Part shown: one piece after another, positions 14,201 to 25,928 of the stretch
How the letters are laid out: each line of letters opens with the position of its first letter
How positions within the stretch are numbered: position 1 is the stretch's first letter
Assembly: GCF_008831285.2 (NCBI RefSeq)
Contig: NC_045142.1
Location: 12,850,716 to 12,914,715, forward strand
DNA from: Nymphaea colorata
Lineage: Eukaryota; Streptophyta; Magnoliopsida; Nymphaeales; Nymphaeaceae
Length of the DNA stretch: 64,000 bases
Direction: 5' to 3'
Translations under genes and position numbers: made by a program
Notes under the pieces: generated by a model
What the model saw: the letters and a program-made list of their open reading frames with translations, nothing else
What the model was told of the DNA's origin: nothing
Database searches by the model: none

Positions 14201-17200
14201 ACATACAATTGATTGTTGGATATATGATTTGCATGTATACACATATATATACATATATTAGTTTCTCTGTCTTTGCTGTTTTTCCTTTTTCTTTTTTATA
14301 TTTTTGGTATGCTATATTTTTTTGTCATTTCGGCCATAGCACAGCTGAATGGGCTAACCGCTGGCTAGCTCCAACAGCTAGTTTTCTAACCATTGCAGCT
14401 ACCTCAAACCTCACTTTTTCCTTCCTTTTTGTTGCCTATAAATAAGGGAATTTTCTCCATTATAAGCCATGGCCTGAGTGCCATATGTATTTTTTTTCCC
14501 ATTAATACAATTATGTTTTTCAGTGTCCCATTGACTATAAAAGACATTGTATAAGATTTTCAAAGCTACAAGTATAATATCCTTCTAGGAACGTGAACAT
14601 AATAAATAAAAATATGAGAAATACTCTGGAACAAGAGAAGCAGGTGCTTATGGAAAACGCTTTCTATAGGAAGCATTAAGTACCTTTACAGATGATATCA
14701 TTGGCATCCAAGTTGGAAAGGCTTCACGATCAGAATAAAAGTCATAGGCTACTGAACAAGGAACATCAACTTCCACTGATGCCCTGCGTAAATGCAGGTC
14801 CAATTTGTAAGCTTTCTTCAAAGGACATGATAGCCAATAGTAGTTGGATCTTACATTTCACAAATAAAGTCTAGTGCCAGTCTCTTCTCCTTTCTCCTAT
14901 ATTCTTTGTTTTTTTTTTTTTCCCCCTTCTTCTTTTGGGCTGCTGATAGAACAACTTGGCTCACTCCCATACCAAGCTCAGCTCCCAATTTGGTGGATCC
15001 CAACCCACCCTGTAGCAGCTTCAGTTCTAGCCTCAAAAAGGATAGGAATCAGACCATTTAACCATTTGGCCAGTCTCATTATAAATCTCATAAAATTCCT
15101 CACAATCTTACGCACGAGACTAAACTTCTTAAAGCGAGAGCATTACAATCTATCCCCTTTTAGGCACATGGATCCACGTGTGTGAAACACTAGGTCTAAG
15201 TGTTAAACTGGCTTTGGCACCACTATAACAGCCCAGCCACTCCCACATTAGATTCAGGCTTCCACTAGTTTGGCAGATCCTAACCCACCCCCTCACAGCT
15301 TTGGTTTCAGCCTCAAAAAGGTTAGAAACCAGGACCCTTAACCATTTGGCCAGCCCCCACATAAATATTCCATGATTTCTCACAATCGTAGATACGAGAC
15401 TAAATTTCCCAAAGTAGGGTGTTACAACTTATGTTGGTAGTGAAGAATCATACTCTTGCTAGTCGGCAACATGAATGGTCTTTTTCCGAATTGACATACT
15501 CTCTTTTTCATTAGGGATAAAATGGTCTTTAAAGTACATTTTGATTTTTTTATTCATGAGGAATATATTTATGAATATTTCTCTGAATTTATGCAGTTTT
15601 TGTAATTTTTTGAAAGCTATGTAATTTCTCAAAAGCTAGGAAGTTCCATGTAAGTACATCAAAAATTGAGCAGTTTTTTTAAACTGATCCTTTTTATTTA
15701 GAAAGAAAAAAAAATGTAACAAGCAATCTTTCAATGGGCAAAAAAAAAAAATTAAAGTCATCAAAATTTTCTGCTTTAAGAAAACTCATCAGATTAAAAA
15801 AATCAAATAGCCTATGGTTCCTACCAATATATGACCTATACTAGCTCTCTCTCTCTTGTGCTCTCTCGCTCCACCTTCACGTACACATGTATATTGATAT
15901 ACATACAAATTTTTTACAAAAGCATGCTCAAGTTTGGTGCTATAACAGGGAAGTGCTTTAAGTATGGATTCGTTTGTCTACCCACCTACCTTGGAGTCAT
16001 TTAGACAGTTAAATGAAAGAAACCAAACTGCAGTAGTTTTTTGTTATACCACTGAAACTTGGGTTTGTTTTGTTAAACACATGCATAATTTCACTAAATT
16101 GACATTGTTAAAACTTCTCATATACGTAAATTTCAATATATTGTTGATTTTTGTCATCCTTCCATGACAATATTTCAGTTGCAAAGTTTTTCTCTTATGA
16201 TTATATGCTTAAGAAAAAAGACGGAAAATAAAGGAAAGAAAAAAATACCAATGTTGATCACTCCCCACAAAATAACATCTTGCGAACTCCAAATCTGAAG
16301 TAACAATTTCCCAATAGCTTCTGCTATGATTAACGGCACCAAGTTCAGCGCCTTTTAGCCAATAAAGAGGGAATGACTATACTTGCAAAAAGGGTCCGAG
16401 GCCAATCAAGAAGCGACACAACTCCATAGTTGTTGTTGAAGTGGTTAATCACTCTCCACAACATAACATCTTGTGAGCACCAAATCTGAAGTAAAAAATT
16501 TCCTAATGGTCTTCGGTATAATTAATTGGCCAAGTTTAGCATTTTTTAGCCAAGAAAGAGGGAATGGCTATATCTGCAAAGGGGTCCGATGCCAATCAAG
16601 AAACGACACAACTCCACAATTTTTGTTGAACTGGTTGATCACTCCACACCATAACATCTTGTGAGCTACAAATTCCCAAGTAAACAACTTCTACTAGTCT
16701 TCGGTATAATTAATGGCCCCAAGTTCAGCATTTTCTTAACCAAAAAAGGGAATGGTTATATCCGCAAAAGAGGGTCCAAGACAACCAAGAAGGGACTCAA
16801 GCCTACACTTCTGCCATGCCCAAACCATAATCCTTCATAACCAAGCAAAAACGAACCAACGAAAATTACTTCCAGGAAAATGTGCAGTAAAATATACATG
16901 GAACTCAAAACATGCACATCTAGCACGCCAGTGACGGTACAAAAATCAATTTCAGTCCACTACGAATCTATCAGTTCATCACTGGTATAACTGGTACTTT
17001 TGGTATCAAAGGACATAGGGCGAAATGCCGAAACACTCAAAACGCTGAACATCAAAAGGAATTGACCAACATGAAGTTCTCCAGACACTACAAGAAAGTG
17101 AGGGAAAAAGGGACATAGGAGGGGAAAACCAAAGCACCTGCAATCCTGCCATTCCATAACAGGTTTAGGCGTGAAGCCTGTAAGGATGTGTCTTCTATTA

Positions 17201-17352
17201 ACCCTTACTGGATTCCTCACGCATACTTCATGCAAGGGCGACCTCTTGAGGCACCTGCCCGCGAGGAAGGGCTTCACAGTCAGGCCATGGCTTGCTTTCA
17301 CACCTCTGGGAAGGGAAGTCAGCTTTGTGAACAACGCAGGAGAAGCTGACAT
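9078..17352 (-). CDS. START-like polyketide cyclase/COQ10-type lipid-transport protein, 7 exons, probably plastidial
   Basis: I assembled this gene by eye. The exons in transcription order are 17352-17138, 14783-14684, 12345-12250, 12142-12090, 9992-9944, 9411-9364 and 9170-9078. Every junction is GT..AG and the reading frame stays open, giving 654 nt and 217 residues plus stop. Exon 1 (about 71 residues, rich in S, K, R, T) looks like a plastid transit peptide. Exons 2-7 match the plant polyketide_cyc/START-like family (SRPBCC fold), related to Arabidopsis At1g02475 and At4g01883. Conserved segments include PTWMPMISSVKVL, FSWLARN, NQKIHWRSLDGLPNRGAVRF, and ELTVSYEVPQVL near the C terminus. 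Family members bind hydrophobic ligands such as isoprenoids or lipids; the ligand here is unknown. Introns 1, 2 and 4 each exceed 2 kb. The start ATG at 17352 has a good context (gccATGTCA). It appears intact. Confidence 0.85.
11209..11257. repeat. (AT)n(GT)n microsatellite in intron 4
   Basis: About 18 bp of AT repeats is followed by about 31 bp of GT repeats. It lies within intron 4 (9993-12089) of the START-like gene. Short open frames across it are artefacts of the repeat. Confidence 0.9.
12346..14683 (-). other. Intron 2 of the START-like gene
   Basis: This 2.3-kb intron has a donor GT just after the exon ending SSVK and an acceptor just before the VLKDKPD exon. It contains a pyrimidine-rich stretch (plus strand, about 13000-13400) and TA-rich runs near 14170-14260. 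No nested coding sequence is recognisable. Confidence 0.7.
14990..15431. repeat. Divergent tandem duplication, period about 281 bp
   Basis: Two similar blocks start near 14995 and 15276 with 'gatcc(c/t)aacccacc'. Both continue with 'cagcctcaaaaagg' type text, 'ccatttggccag' and 'acgagactaaa'. They have diverged by substitutions and indels. They lie in intron 1 of the START-like gene. They may be a decayed terminal repeat or a local duplication. Confidence 0.65.
16256..16815. repeat. Tandem repeat, about 190 bp x 3
   Basis: Three consecutive copies begin near 16256, 16447 and 16637 with '(g/a)atcactc'. Each then contains 'ataacatcttg(c/t)gag', 'caagtt(c/t)agc' and 'aagagggaatg'-like segments. 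Copy spacing is about 190 bp and the third copy decays towards 16815. The array lies in intron 1 of the START-like gene. Confidence 0.8.
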
Positions 17353-17520
17353 GGCTTAAGGACAGACGGAACTCTGTAACCCGCAGCAAGTCAGCAACTT
17401 ATCGGGAAGTGAGAAGAGGAGGACAAAAGCCACTCGTAAACTTGGGATCCAGCCCGATACCTGGCCCGTTTAATCTTGGGCCGAAGGGCCGGAATTAAAC
17501 GGGTAGCGGGCCGGGCAGGG
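17353..17520 (-). promoter_or_regulatory. 5' UTR/promoter region with GC-rich palindrome and TGGGCC
   Basis: About 110 bp upstream of the START-like gene's ATG lies a perfect 10-bp inverted repeat, cccgtttaat (17465-17474) and attaaacggg (17494-17503), around a GGCC-rich loop. The loop includes TGGGCC at 17477-17482. TGGGCC/GGCCCA (site II) is a known promoter motif of many nuclear genes for organellar proteins, which would suit a plastid-targeted product. The palindrome could instead be the edge of a transposon. No TATA box is obvious. Confidence 0.35.
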
Positions 17521-18873
17521 CCTTCTGTCCAGTACCCGGCAAGTATAATTATAAACAAATTATATATTATTAAATAAATAATAAAGTAATTTAATATTTT
17601 GTGGTCACATGAACCACATATAAAATATTAAATTAATAACGTTGTATATAACACTTTAGCTAAAATATATAAAATTATGCTCTAGAATGAGCTATCTGAT
17701 CCATTTTTATAGTTTCTAATTCCTCAATATAAAACTAATAAATCAGAAGTGTAATTTATTCCTTCTTCCTCCTTGTTTCTTTTTAGTCATACGTTGGTGA
17801 AGAATTAGTCGAGGCTTGAAAGGGCTAAAAAAGGGGAGGTGGAGGTTGTGTCTATGGTGCCAATAATGCAACAGAAAATTGCCGGTTGCTAGATGTTACC
17901 GATCCATAGCTGAAAATTTAAAAGGTGCTGCTAAAAAATAATCGCCATGAAAGTATAAACGGTAATTTATAGTATAGTCACAATTTATAATACAGTTCAT
18001 TTTTTTCCATTTGATGTTTAATCTTTGAGATTTCACGACACATGTAGCCTGCATATTTCAATTCTCTATATAGACTAGGCAACTGAAACCTGTATTTCAC
18101 CAATGACTAAAAATTTAAGTGTCTAATCACCATGAAGGTCTTAGTGACACAATGGTTTATGTTTTTTCAGTCATGGTTTTTAAATTTTTTACCGTTTGCA
18201 ACATCCGGTAGCTGGTAAAATTCAATTCTCCATATAGGGCAATTGAAAATTTGCCAAGGCAAGGCATGCCGAGCACGATTAATTTGGGCCCATTGGCCAC
18301 AAAAGCAACTCAAGTACGGCTGGTTACAGGTCCTCATAAACATCCAAATATTTCACAAATCAAAATTACCATTTGCCCCTTGACCTACATGTTCTCAAAT
18401 GGTGTGGTCCTTAACTCGATATCATTGTCAAATTACACCCTTCCATCTTTCATGAGGCTTCTAGTACCCAAAACATAAAAAGTCTTTACTTCCTTAGGGC
18501 GATCCTAGGACAGTTTACCCTCAAACCCTTGGAAAAACCGTAGAAATAAACTAACTTGTTTATGCTGACCTCAACCAATCATGTTTCAATAAAAAACACT
18601 TGCAACTTCAAATTGTTGAAGCTTCTGAATGGAATTGCTGAAGCTTCTAAAGCTGACTTATTAAGGTCAAAGCAAAGTCAGGCTAGTGCAAAGCCCTCTT
18701 GTTAAAATAATATTGAGCAAAGCACTCCCAACTTTCAAACAAGGTCATTCCATTCCCTATTGATCTGCAATCTATTTGATTGTATCAAAAAGCCTAACCA
18801 ATTTTGATTTTTCTATTGGCTCAGGTTATTTCGGGGCATGCAAACACTGGGGAGATAGGTTCCCCAATTTTAT

Positions 18874-18875
<2 letters not shown>
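17521..18875. other. Intergenic AT-rich stretch, nothing recognised
   Basis: No gene, RNA gene or clear transposon boundary is visible. The part at 17540-17760 is very AT-rich. Confidence 0.5.

Positions 18876-18946
<71 letters not shown>
18876..18946. repeat. (TA)n microsatellite, about 70 bp
   Basis: This is an uninterrupted TA dinucleotide run, seen directly. The poly-(Ile-Tyr) open frame across it is meaningless. Confidence 0.95.
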
Positions 18947-18951
<5 letters not shown>

Positions 18952-19739
18952 CACAACATAAGATGTTAGGCACAAACATCACATGCACAAAACCCAACTA
19001 CTGCAACTTAGCAGCTCAAGAAGAACACAAAAGTATGCCATAAATGCAGAACAACAAGCAAGATGGCATCTCTACTTACTATATAAAACCAATATCAACC
19101 TGCATTGAATTTCCCATCTTGTTTTTTATATCCCTTACAGAGTAACCTTGCATTTATAGTAATAGGAATATTAAAAATATGCATTTTATTCCCATGGTTC
19201 TTGAATTTCTGCATTTATTTGAAATGCTTTTTCTGCCTCTCATCATTCCTTTTAGCCTTCATTTCTAGCCCTTTGTTTGATATAATCATCCTTCTTCATC
19301 TTCCTTTAGTTGACAACAACAATTCTCTAAGGCCTTGATCTCTCGATAATCACTTCTTTCCTTACCTTCAAGGGTTTTCCACTTTAAGTTGTCTCTCTTT
19401 GACTATCCCCATACAGCAATAATAGTGATGTTCTCTCTTTGATGATCGGTCATGACTTGCAAAACTTCTCCATGTTTCTAATCCTCATTTTTCCTACACA
19501 CATACCTATTGTCTATCCTCCTCGCCCCAATACATGTTCCTACCATGCATGCTCTCTAGACTACGTTCCTCACCTCTATATCTAAGAGTGAACCATCTTC
19601 TCTATGATAGGCTTTCTTATAGAATCAAATCTTTTAGCATACAATTTGAAAGCGTGGCATCCAATATGTCCTCATTCAAAGAGACTCTAACTTGGCTTGT
19701 GCCAAACATGAAACTCAATGCATGTGTTTCCAATGGATT

Positions 19740-21072
19740 CTAGATTTGCCAATTTTTTTTACTTCAAAATACCATGTTTTTTTTTTTGGAAACTCTACAC
19801 TCCATAAGAATATGACAATTTGATTCCTTTGCCTACTAACAAAATGGACATATGTTAGTTAGAATTATGCCCCACTTCTTCACTCTATCTTTGAGTTAAG
19901 AATCTTCCTTGGTAGGCTACATATAAGAACCACGCAGCCCTTAGAAGGGCATGATTTTCTCATATCAAAAATTTCCATCATTGTCTCTTCCTATTGGTTT
20001 CATGGCTTGCCATATTTCTCCTCCACTCATCTTCCTAAGCTCCCTAGAGATCCATACAAGTTGATATCTAGCATTGGCTCAACTGAATTTCATTGAGTTT
20101 AATGAGTACACCCATGTCACTAGCATAGAGAATTTTCTTTTTGTCTCACATAATGTGACAGTTCTCTCATGACCATATCTCAAAGGCTTCTTCATTGAGA
20201 TTAAAATAGAGAAAATACTTTTTCCATCTATCAGACCAGAGGTTTATCTTGTTGTCATTCCTAGCCTTCCAAGTGATTCTACTCTTTATTGAGCTCTATT
20301 CCCAATCAAGGCTTTGCCAATACCACGATCCCTTCTAAGGTTTGGGTATGGTCCACAGATTCTTATGAGGGTGCAAATACCTCATTCTCAGCCATTCATC
20401 AATTAGAGCCTCCTTGTCAAAGATATTATATATCCAACTAGTCAAGAGAAACTTGTTCACTTCCTCCAATGGTTTTAGGCTGGCTCCTCTTTCTTCTCTA
20501 GGTTTGTAGAGTATCTTCCATGGGGCAAGGTAAAGTCCTCTCTTTTTTTGAGTGGTATCCATAGGAATCTCACCATGATCTTCTAAATTTTCCTTCGCAC
20601 ATTTTTTGTAATTTGTAAGCCATCATCCAAAGGGTGGGAAGTGCAGCCACTATGTGCTACTTAAGCAAAGCATGCCCGTATAAGACAATAGGTTTGCCTT
20701 CCATGCAGCCAACTTGTTCTCCACATTTTACACTAATTTCTTACATAAGGCCTCTTCCAATGTGCTAGCGTAAAGGGAAACTCTAAGCTAAGTGGCGATC
20801 AACGATGCTTCACTTCATCTCATATGGCTAACCAAGATATCTCTCCTGATATCTTTACTGACATTAAAGAAGATCGTAGAATATTTTGCCTTGTTGATTT
20901 CAAGGCATGCATGCTCCTCCAAGTTCTTTAGAAGCGATTGGATCCCTTTATGCAATTTCACTGCAGCTTTACTATATAACAACACATCATCTACAAAAAC
21001 TAAAGAACATTTTATTGGATGCTTAATAGAAGGAGAGGGAGCCATGACAAGAAAATGAACATTCAGACACAC
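19740..21072 (-). pseudogene. LINE (L1-type) reverse transcriptase, 3' half, degenerate
   Basis: Minus-strand translation in several frames gives the C-terminal part of a plant non-LTR reverse transcriptase. Near 20990 there is SLVFVDDVLLYSKA, corresponding to the FADD box of LINE RTs. It is followed by thumb-like sequence, then LAPWKILYKPREERGASLK near 20500. A zf-RVT-like zinc-binding tail follows (ICPFC..AKESNCHILMEC) near 19830. Stops and frameshifts break it throughout. The endonuclease and N-terminal RT should lie upstream, at higher coordinates, but are not visible before the LTR element begins at 21323. The element is dead. Confidence 0.75.
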
Positions 21073-21317
21073 ATCATTCTTGTTAATAAATATTTACAAT
21101 AGCAAAGCCCACTTGACAAGTTTGATTACTAAAAGTCTCAACACTAAATCCATTAATTACAAAAATAACATTTGTTATCATCATATTGGTAACAAAAGCT
21201 TTTCACTATTAATAATGTATGAAAACAAAATAACATGTCACAAACTCTCAGTCACCACCTTTATATGTGAAGGTATGTTTGTGTTTTTAGTAACAAAATA
21301 TTGTTACAATTAGTTAA
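21073..21317. other. Short AT-rich stretch beside the LTR insertion site
   Basis: This contains variants of 'gtaacaaaa'. It reads on naturally into the sequence after 46005 once the retrotransposon is removed, as expected for one insertion site. No gene is visible. Confidence 0.5.
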
Positions 21318-21322
21318 GAGAA
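21318..21322. repeat. Target-site duplication, left (GAGAA)
   Basis: The five bases GAGAA directly precede the TG of LTR1. They recur exactly at 46001-46005 after the CA of LTR3. A 5-bp duplication is typical of Ty3/gypsy integrases. Confidence 0.85.
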
Positions 21323-24300
21323 TGTTAACACCCCAAATTTTTTCACATCAAAATTGAAGCAATGTGAAAATTTCACAAAAGAATTGTGAAAATTTGCAAT
21401 TTCAAAGCCAATTTCGAATCTAAAGAACAATTAGATTCAAATCGTGAATTTAACCCGATACACGAATCCCAATGTAGGATTACGAGTCCAAATTCAATTA
21501 CAAATGTCATTTGAAATCCAAATCCAATTGCAAAATGCAAATTTTGACTTAGATCCAAGAATTAGATCTAATTCAGTCTAAAATGCTACGTGGGACCCAC
21601 GTGTGGGCCCCACCTAGCCCGTGTGGTCAAGAGCCCCCCCAGGGGCCATGCCCCCTCCATGTCAAAAAAATAATAAATAAATATTTTCTCTCAAATTAAT
21701 TGAAGAAAAGTCATTTTCAAGAAGAAATAAAGGAGAAACCTAGGAAAAGAGAGACATTTATGTCTCTCTCTCTTCTTTAACCATGTCCTTCTTAAAGAAA
21801 AAAATCATTTTCAAGGAAGCAATTACTAGACTGGTCAAACTCACCTAACCTACTTAATCCAAGTAGGTTTGACCCGGGTGCACTCAAATGTGGTGCCAAT
21901 TCCAGCTAGGTTCGGTCACCATGGGCTCAACACAGTCAAAACGTAAGTCTGTCTCATGATCCAATTAATGGACGAAAATAGACTTTGACCGAACCAAACC
22001 CACTTTGACTAAACTCAGTCAAAGTACAATTTAGCTCAATTAAGAGCTTTCTTGACCCAAATTTATCAAATTACCTCAAATAAAGTCAAACTACTTGCTA
22101 ATGAGCTTTGACTTTGGTCAATTGGTCGAAATTGATCAATTTGGACAATTTTGCCCTTTTGCGGTCAACTTAAGATTAAAAAGCCTAAAGTGGTTTATGA
22201 AAGGCAAATAAACATTTGAATTTGTCAAATGCATGAATCAAATACCAAATTTAAATTGAATTTCTCAAGTGAAAGTTTGATTCAGTTGAAATCCATTTTC
22301 AATCAAGTTTTGGACGAAAATACCCTTTTCGAACCAAATTTGATAAAATTTTTAAATTTTATTAAAATTTAAATTTAATTATCATAATTCAATGGCATTT
22401 GGAGCTTAGTAACTAGGTTTTAACCTTATAAGCTCGATTTCAAACAAAAAATAAATAAATAGTACAAAATAAGGGCAAAACCCTGTGCAAGGGCATTTTC
22501 GTCCAAAATTTTGGTCAAAATGGTCACTTAGGTCTGAACCCAAGTTGACCAAACCTAGCCCAGCCCACCTAGCTCGTGGAAATGGGCTGAGAAATGGTCA
22601 ATTAGAGCCTTTAAAGTCTATTTAACTCATTTTACAAGTCCCCAAGGTCTTAAGCAAGTTCTCAAGGTGAGTTAAGAAGGTGGTTGAACCCACCTCCTCC
22701 TCTATATAAACCTCCCCTTGGCCACCAAGGGGGAGGACGAAATTTTGGAGCATTCTATCAAATTGCTGCAGCCAAGGAGCTAGGAGGGAGAAGCCAAGGA
22801 AGAGAGAAGAGGTTCGTCCAAGCCCCCTTCCCCTTTTTCTCCCATTATCTTCTTTACTTTCTTCTATTCTCCCCATTGATTTTGCTAAGTTAGGGTGCTT
22901 AAGTGAACCCTTACTTAGGATTTTCGTGGTGAGAAGCCCTCTTTACCACTCCAAATTCCAGCAAGCAAGCTATTTCTTATTCTAGCTTTGCTAAGCTTGA
23001 ATCCACGGTTGGATTCTTGCTTAGGATTGCTTAGGTTAGAAAACAAGTGAAGACGAATGACAAACATCAAGACCGACCGCAAGGTAGGTGATCTTAACTC
23101 ACTTCTCTTCTACTTTAGCTTATTGTTGATTTATTTTAATTCCAGCAATTCGTGGGAGGGTTTATTTTCATTTGCTTACGGCTGGGAATGATGTCTAGCT
23201 AAGGGAAACATACGCTTCAATGTACATGTTAATGCATAATGCATGCATATGGCGGTTTTTCTTAAATATGAACCCAAGTATCAAATTTTGAAATGGGCCC
23301 CAAGGCCACGTCCCTTTCAAAGGAACCAACTTAATACCATTTTGAACTTCCTACCATGAGAGAATCCCACGGTGAGAGAGTGATTTTGCTACATCACGTA
23401 TGATGAAAATGCCTATAAGGGATGGATACGTTTTTATGAATGTGATCCACCCTTGCATGGCGAAATGATGGACGAATAAGCTTGAGTATTGTTTTATTTT
23501 CTTTCTTATTCACAGTCATTTTGATTCATGTCTTTCAATTTAATTAATCAAGGGTAGTAGGGAAGATTTGAAACAAGTTCTCAATCTTCCTACAAAAAAG
23601 AACCCAGCCATGAATCATCATGATTCATGAGTCATGCGGTCCCTTGATAAAATTTCATTTTGAAAAGTAAGGTACGTATACGTATACATTGTTATATATG
23701 TACATATATGTATCTGATTTCTTGTCAAAAATTACATTCCTCCCTTAAAATCAGGTTGGAACATGTTTCCAAACCGGTCTTTAAGGAAATGGGCCATTTT
23801 TATTGATTTTTCTAGTGCAAGATTATAAATTATTTTCATTTCATTTTTACTTAATTTCAGCAAATAAGATGTATGTATGTTGTTGAAATCAGACAATGTT
23901 TCATAGGAATTGGTTTAAGAATATCAAAATTTACATATTTGAAATACCAACCATCCTAGAATCATCCAAAGGAGTTGATGATTTCATTACTACGAAATCT
24001 GGAATTTGAATAGATTTGAAAAACTCATTGTTTCTATCTAAGAAACAAGTCCTTATTGGAATCAATGTCCACAATTTTCAGCTATTTAAATCAACACAAG
24101 GTCTGATTTTTAGCTATTTTGAGACAAAAGTGGACATCATCCATGTCTCCCATCCATTTCAAAGATTGAACTTGACATCATTTATATATTTTCATCATTT
24201 TCATAATTTTATGTCAAGCCTCAAGCTTATGGACTACATCTCTAATTCATGTGCTTAATCATATAATGAGCACATATAGAGAAAGTCCTACATTTTAATC

Positions 24301-25136
24301 AATCTTCATGTATAGATTGTATGACGTGCAATACGGACTTTGAGAAATTATGAGGGAGTGAAGAATGTATGTTTCATATGAATGAATATTGATGGATTAT
24401 GAGAGAGAGAAGAATGAATGTTCCATATAGTTTCCATTCTCGTTTCATGCATTCACTTTCACTCAAAATCAATGGCACCACATGCACATTCTCAAGAAAT
24501 TAAGTGATTCAAATTTAAGTTGCAAAAAGTGACCAAGTCATATTGCAATGAGAATTTGTAAACTTCACTTAACTTCAAAAGAAAACACAAGCAATGCATT
24601 CATAATCTTTTGGCCAAAGTGCATTTGAAAAACAACATGTTTTCTAACAATTTGGAACCTATGTTCTTTCAAAAGAATGAATTTTACAAATCACATAATT
24701 TGACAAAAGAAGAGTTCAAAATCAATTTTTATCATAAGATGATCATCATCATCTAGAGTTCACAACAAAGAACTCAATTCCAAATCTTCAAAAATCCTCA
24801 AGAATTATGTGTTTCAAATAACACCAAAACAAAGGTTTTCAAACCAACTTGAAAACCCCCAATATTCAAATTCATTTATTCAAAAAAATGAATTTCGGTT
24901 CTTGAATCCAAAACCTCAATGCATAAGCATATAGGACTTACATCAATAACTCGTATATGATCCAAATGATCCTTAGTCCTTGGTCTAATTGCCCCTGTTA
25001 AAGGCGGCAGGAATGGTTGGACCTCGTACCGACGAGCGGATCCCTTTCTCCTGAAAATTTTCTCAAAACCCCAATTTTAAAAGAATTTTGCTGACTCGCA
25101 TTTCGACCTTCTTGAAAAAGGAGTGGGGTGCGAACA
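21323..25136 (+). repeat. LTR1 (5' LTR), 3.8 kb
   Basis: It begins TGTTAACACCCC and ends GTGCGAACA. It aligns over its length with 42204-46000 and with 29679-32869. A TATA box (tctatataaa, 22701-22710) lies about 1.4 kb inside and should direct transcription from near 22735. That would make U3 about 1.4 kb and R-U5 about 2.4 kb. Short open frames across the TATA region occur in all three LTR copies but show no domain. By eye, LTR1 and LTR3 differ at about 30 sites plus a 15-bp deletion, so the insertion is fairly recent. Confidence 0.92.
22701..22710 (+). promoter_or_regulatory. LTR TATA box
   Basis: tctatataaa lies in a pyrimidine-rich context (cctcctcc upstream). The same box sits at 30541-30550 in LTR2 and 43566-43575 in LTR3. 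It is the best candidate for the element's core promoter. Confidence 0.6.
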
Positions 25137-25138
25137 GA

Positions 25139-25157
25139 TGGCACACCCGGTGGGACC
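25139..25157 (+). promoter_or_regulatory. Primer-binding site, first copy
   Basis: TGGCACACCCGGTGGGACC begins two bases after the end of LTR1 and starts with TGG, the complement of the tRNA CCA tail. It recurs at 32872 after LTR2. It is not the initiator-Met site (TGGTATCAGAGC) common in plant elements. I could not match the primer tRNA with certainty from memory. Confidence 0.7.
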
Positions 25158-25928
25158 CGTCATTGTTTGTCTAAAGACTTATTTGGATCATATATGAGTT
25201 ATTTTCACCAATGTCGGACATCAATTGCACAAAAAAAAAAAATCTCAAAAATGCATACCGACATCATGTAGTTGACATTGAGGAGATTTCATGAACCTCA
25301 TTCATTTCAATTTATCCTACCCCTCCTCAATTTAAGGATTGTATGCAGCCCATGTATGCTCTCAAAATTTCAAATCCATCTCTGAGGAATGTATGCAATA
25401 GAGCCATCTATTTTGCATCTTCTCATGAATTTTGAAAAACAAATCCTTACCTATATCATATCCCGGTCATCATGTTGCCGGGCTATTTCTAGGACATTAG
25501 TCCAAGATATAGCCTTACAACTGGACCACCTAATTGGACTGAGAAGTCCCCCCATTAGTACCGAAACGGACAATAGTCCCGGTATATCGATGGGTGAACA
25601 AGGAGAAATGGAGAGCCCAAATCTAGAAAACCCTTGGAGGAGTCAATGCTAGTACCATAAATTTGGTATATAGGTATACCATAAATTTTGGATAAATAAA
25701 GAACCATTTACCCATTTATTTTCCATAGGTTCCAAGACCAATTTTCAAAATAATGCATATAGGCAAGAGTCCTAGGAATTGCGTTATCAATTTTTTATTA
25801 ACTGCTTGTTTGGACGCATGTGATGTTTTACTTTGCCCCTAAGTCCATGTCCAAACCCAATGTCAAAACTCTTCTCGAGTCTCTATTGGGTCAATTCATG
25901 TCAAAGTCTAATACCTTCTCTTGTCTAG
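25158..25928 (+). other. Untranslated leader between PBS and PMD ORF
   Basis: The leader holds only short open frames and includes an A-rich run near 25230. A long leader is usual in Tat-type elements. An 87-codon frame at 25389-25652 has no recognisable domain. Its counterpart in the second copy (33070-33354) is altered by indels, which argues against a coding role. Confidence 0.5.

Noticed and set aside
18776-18961. Open frame with an Ile-Tyr repeat tail
   Set aside because: It runs through the (TA)n microsatellite. The same applies to frames at 11034-11343 and 46693-46989.
22622-22893. Open frames on both strands across the LTR TATA region (also at 30462-30730 and 43487-43758)
   Set aside because: They recur only because the LTR is repeated. 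They overlap each other on opposite strands, span the promoter and show no domain.
24016-24258. Open frame in U5 of LTR1, repeated at 44881-45162
   Set aside because: There is no domain, the length differs between LTR copies, and the corresponding LTR2 part is not open. It is LTR sequence.
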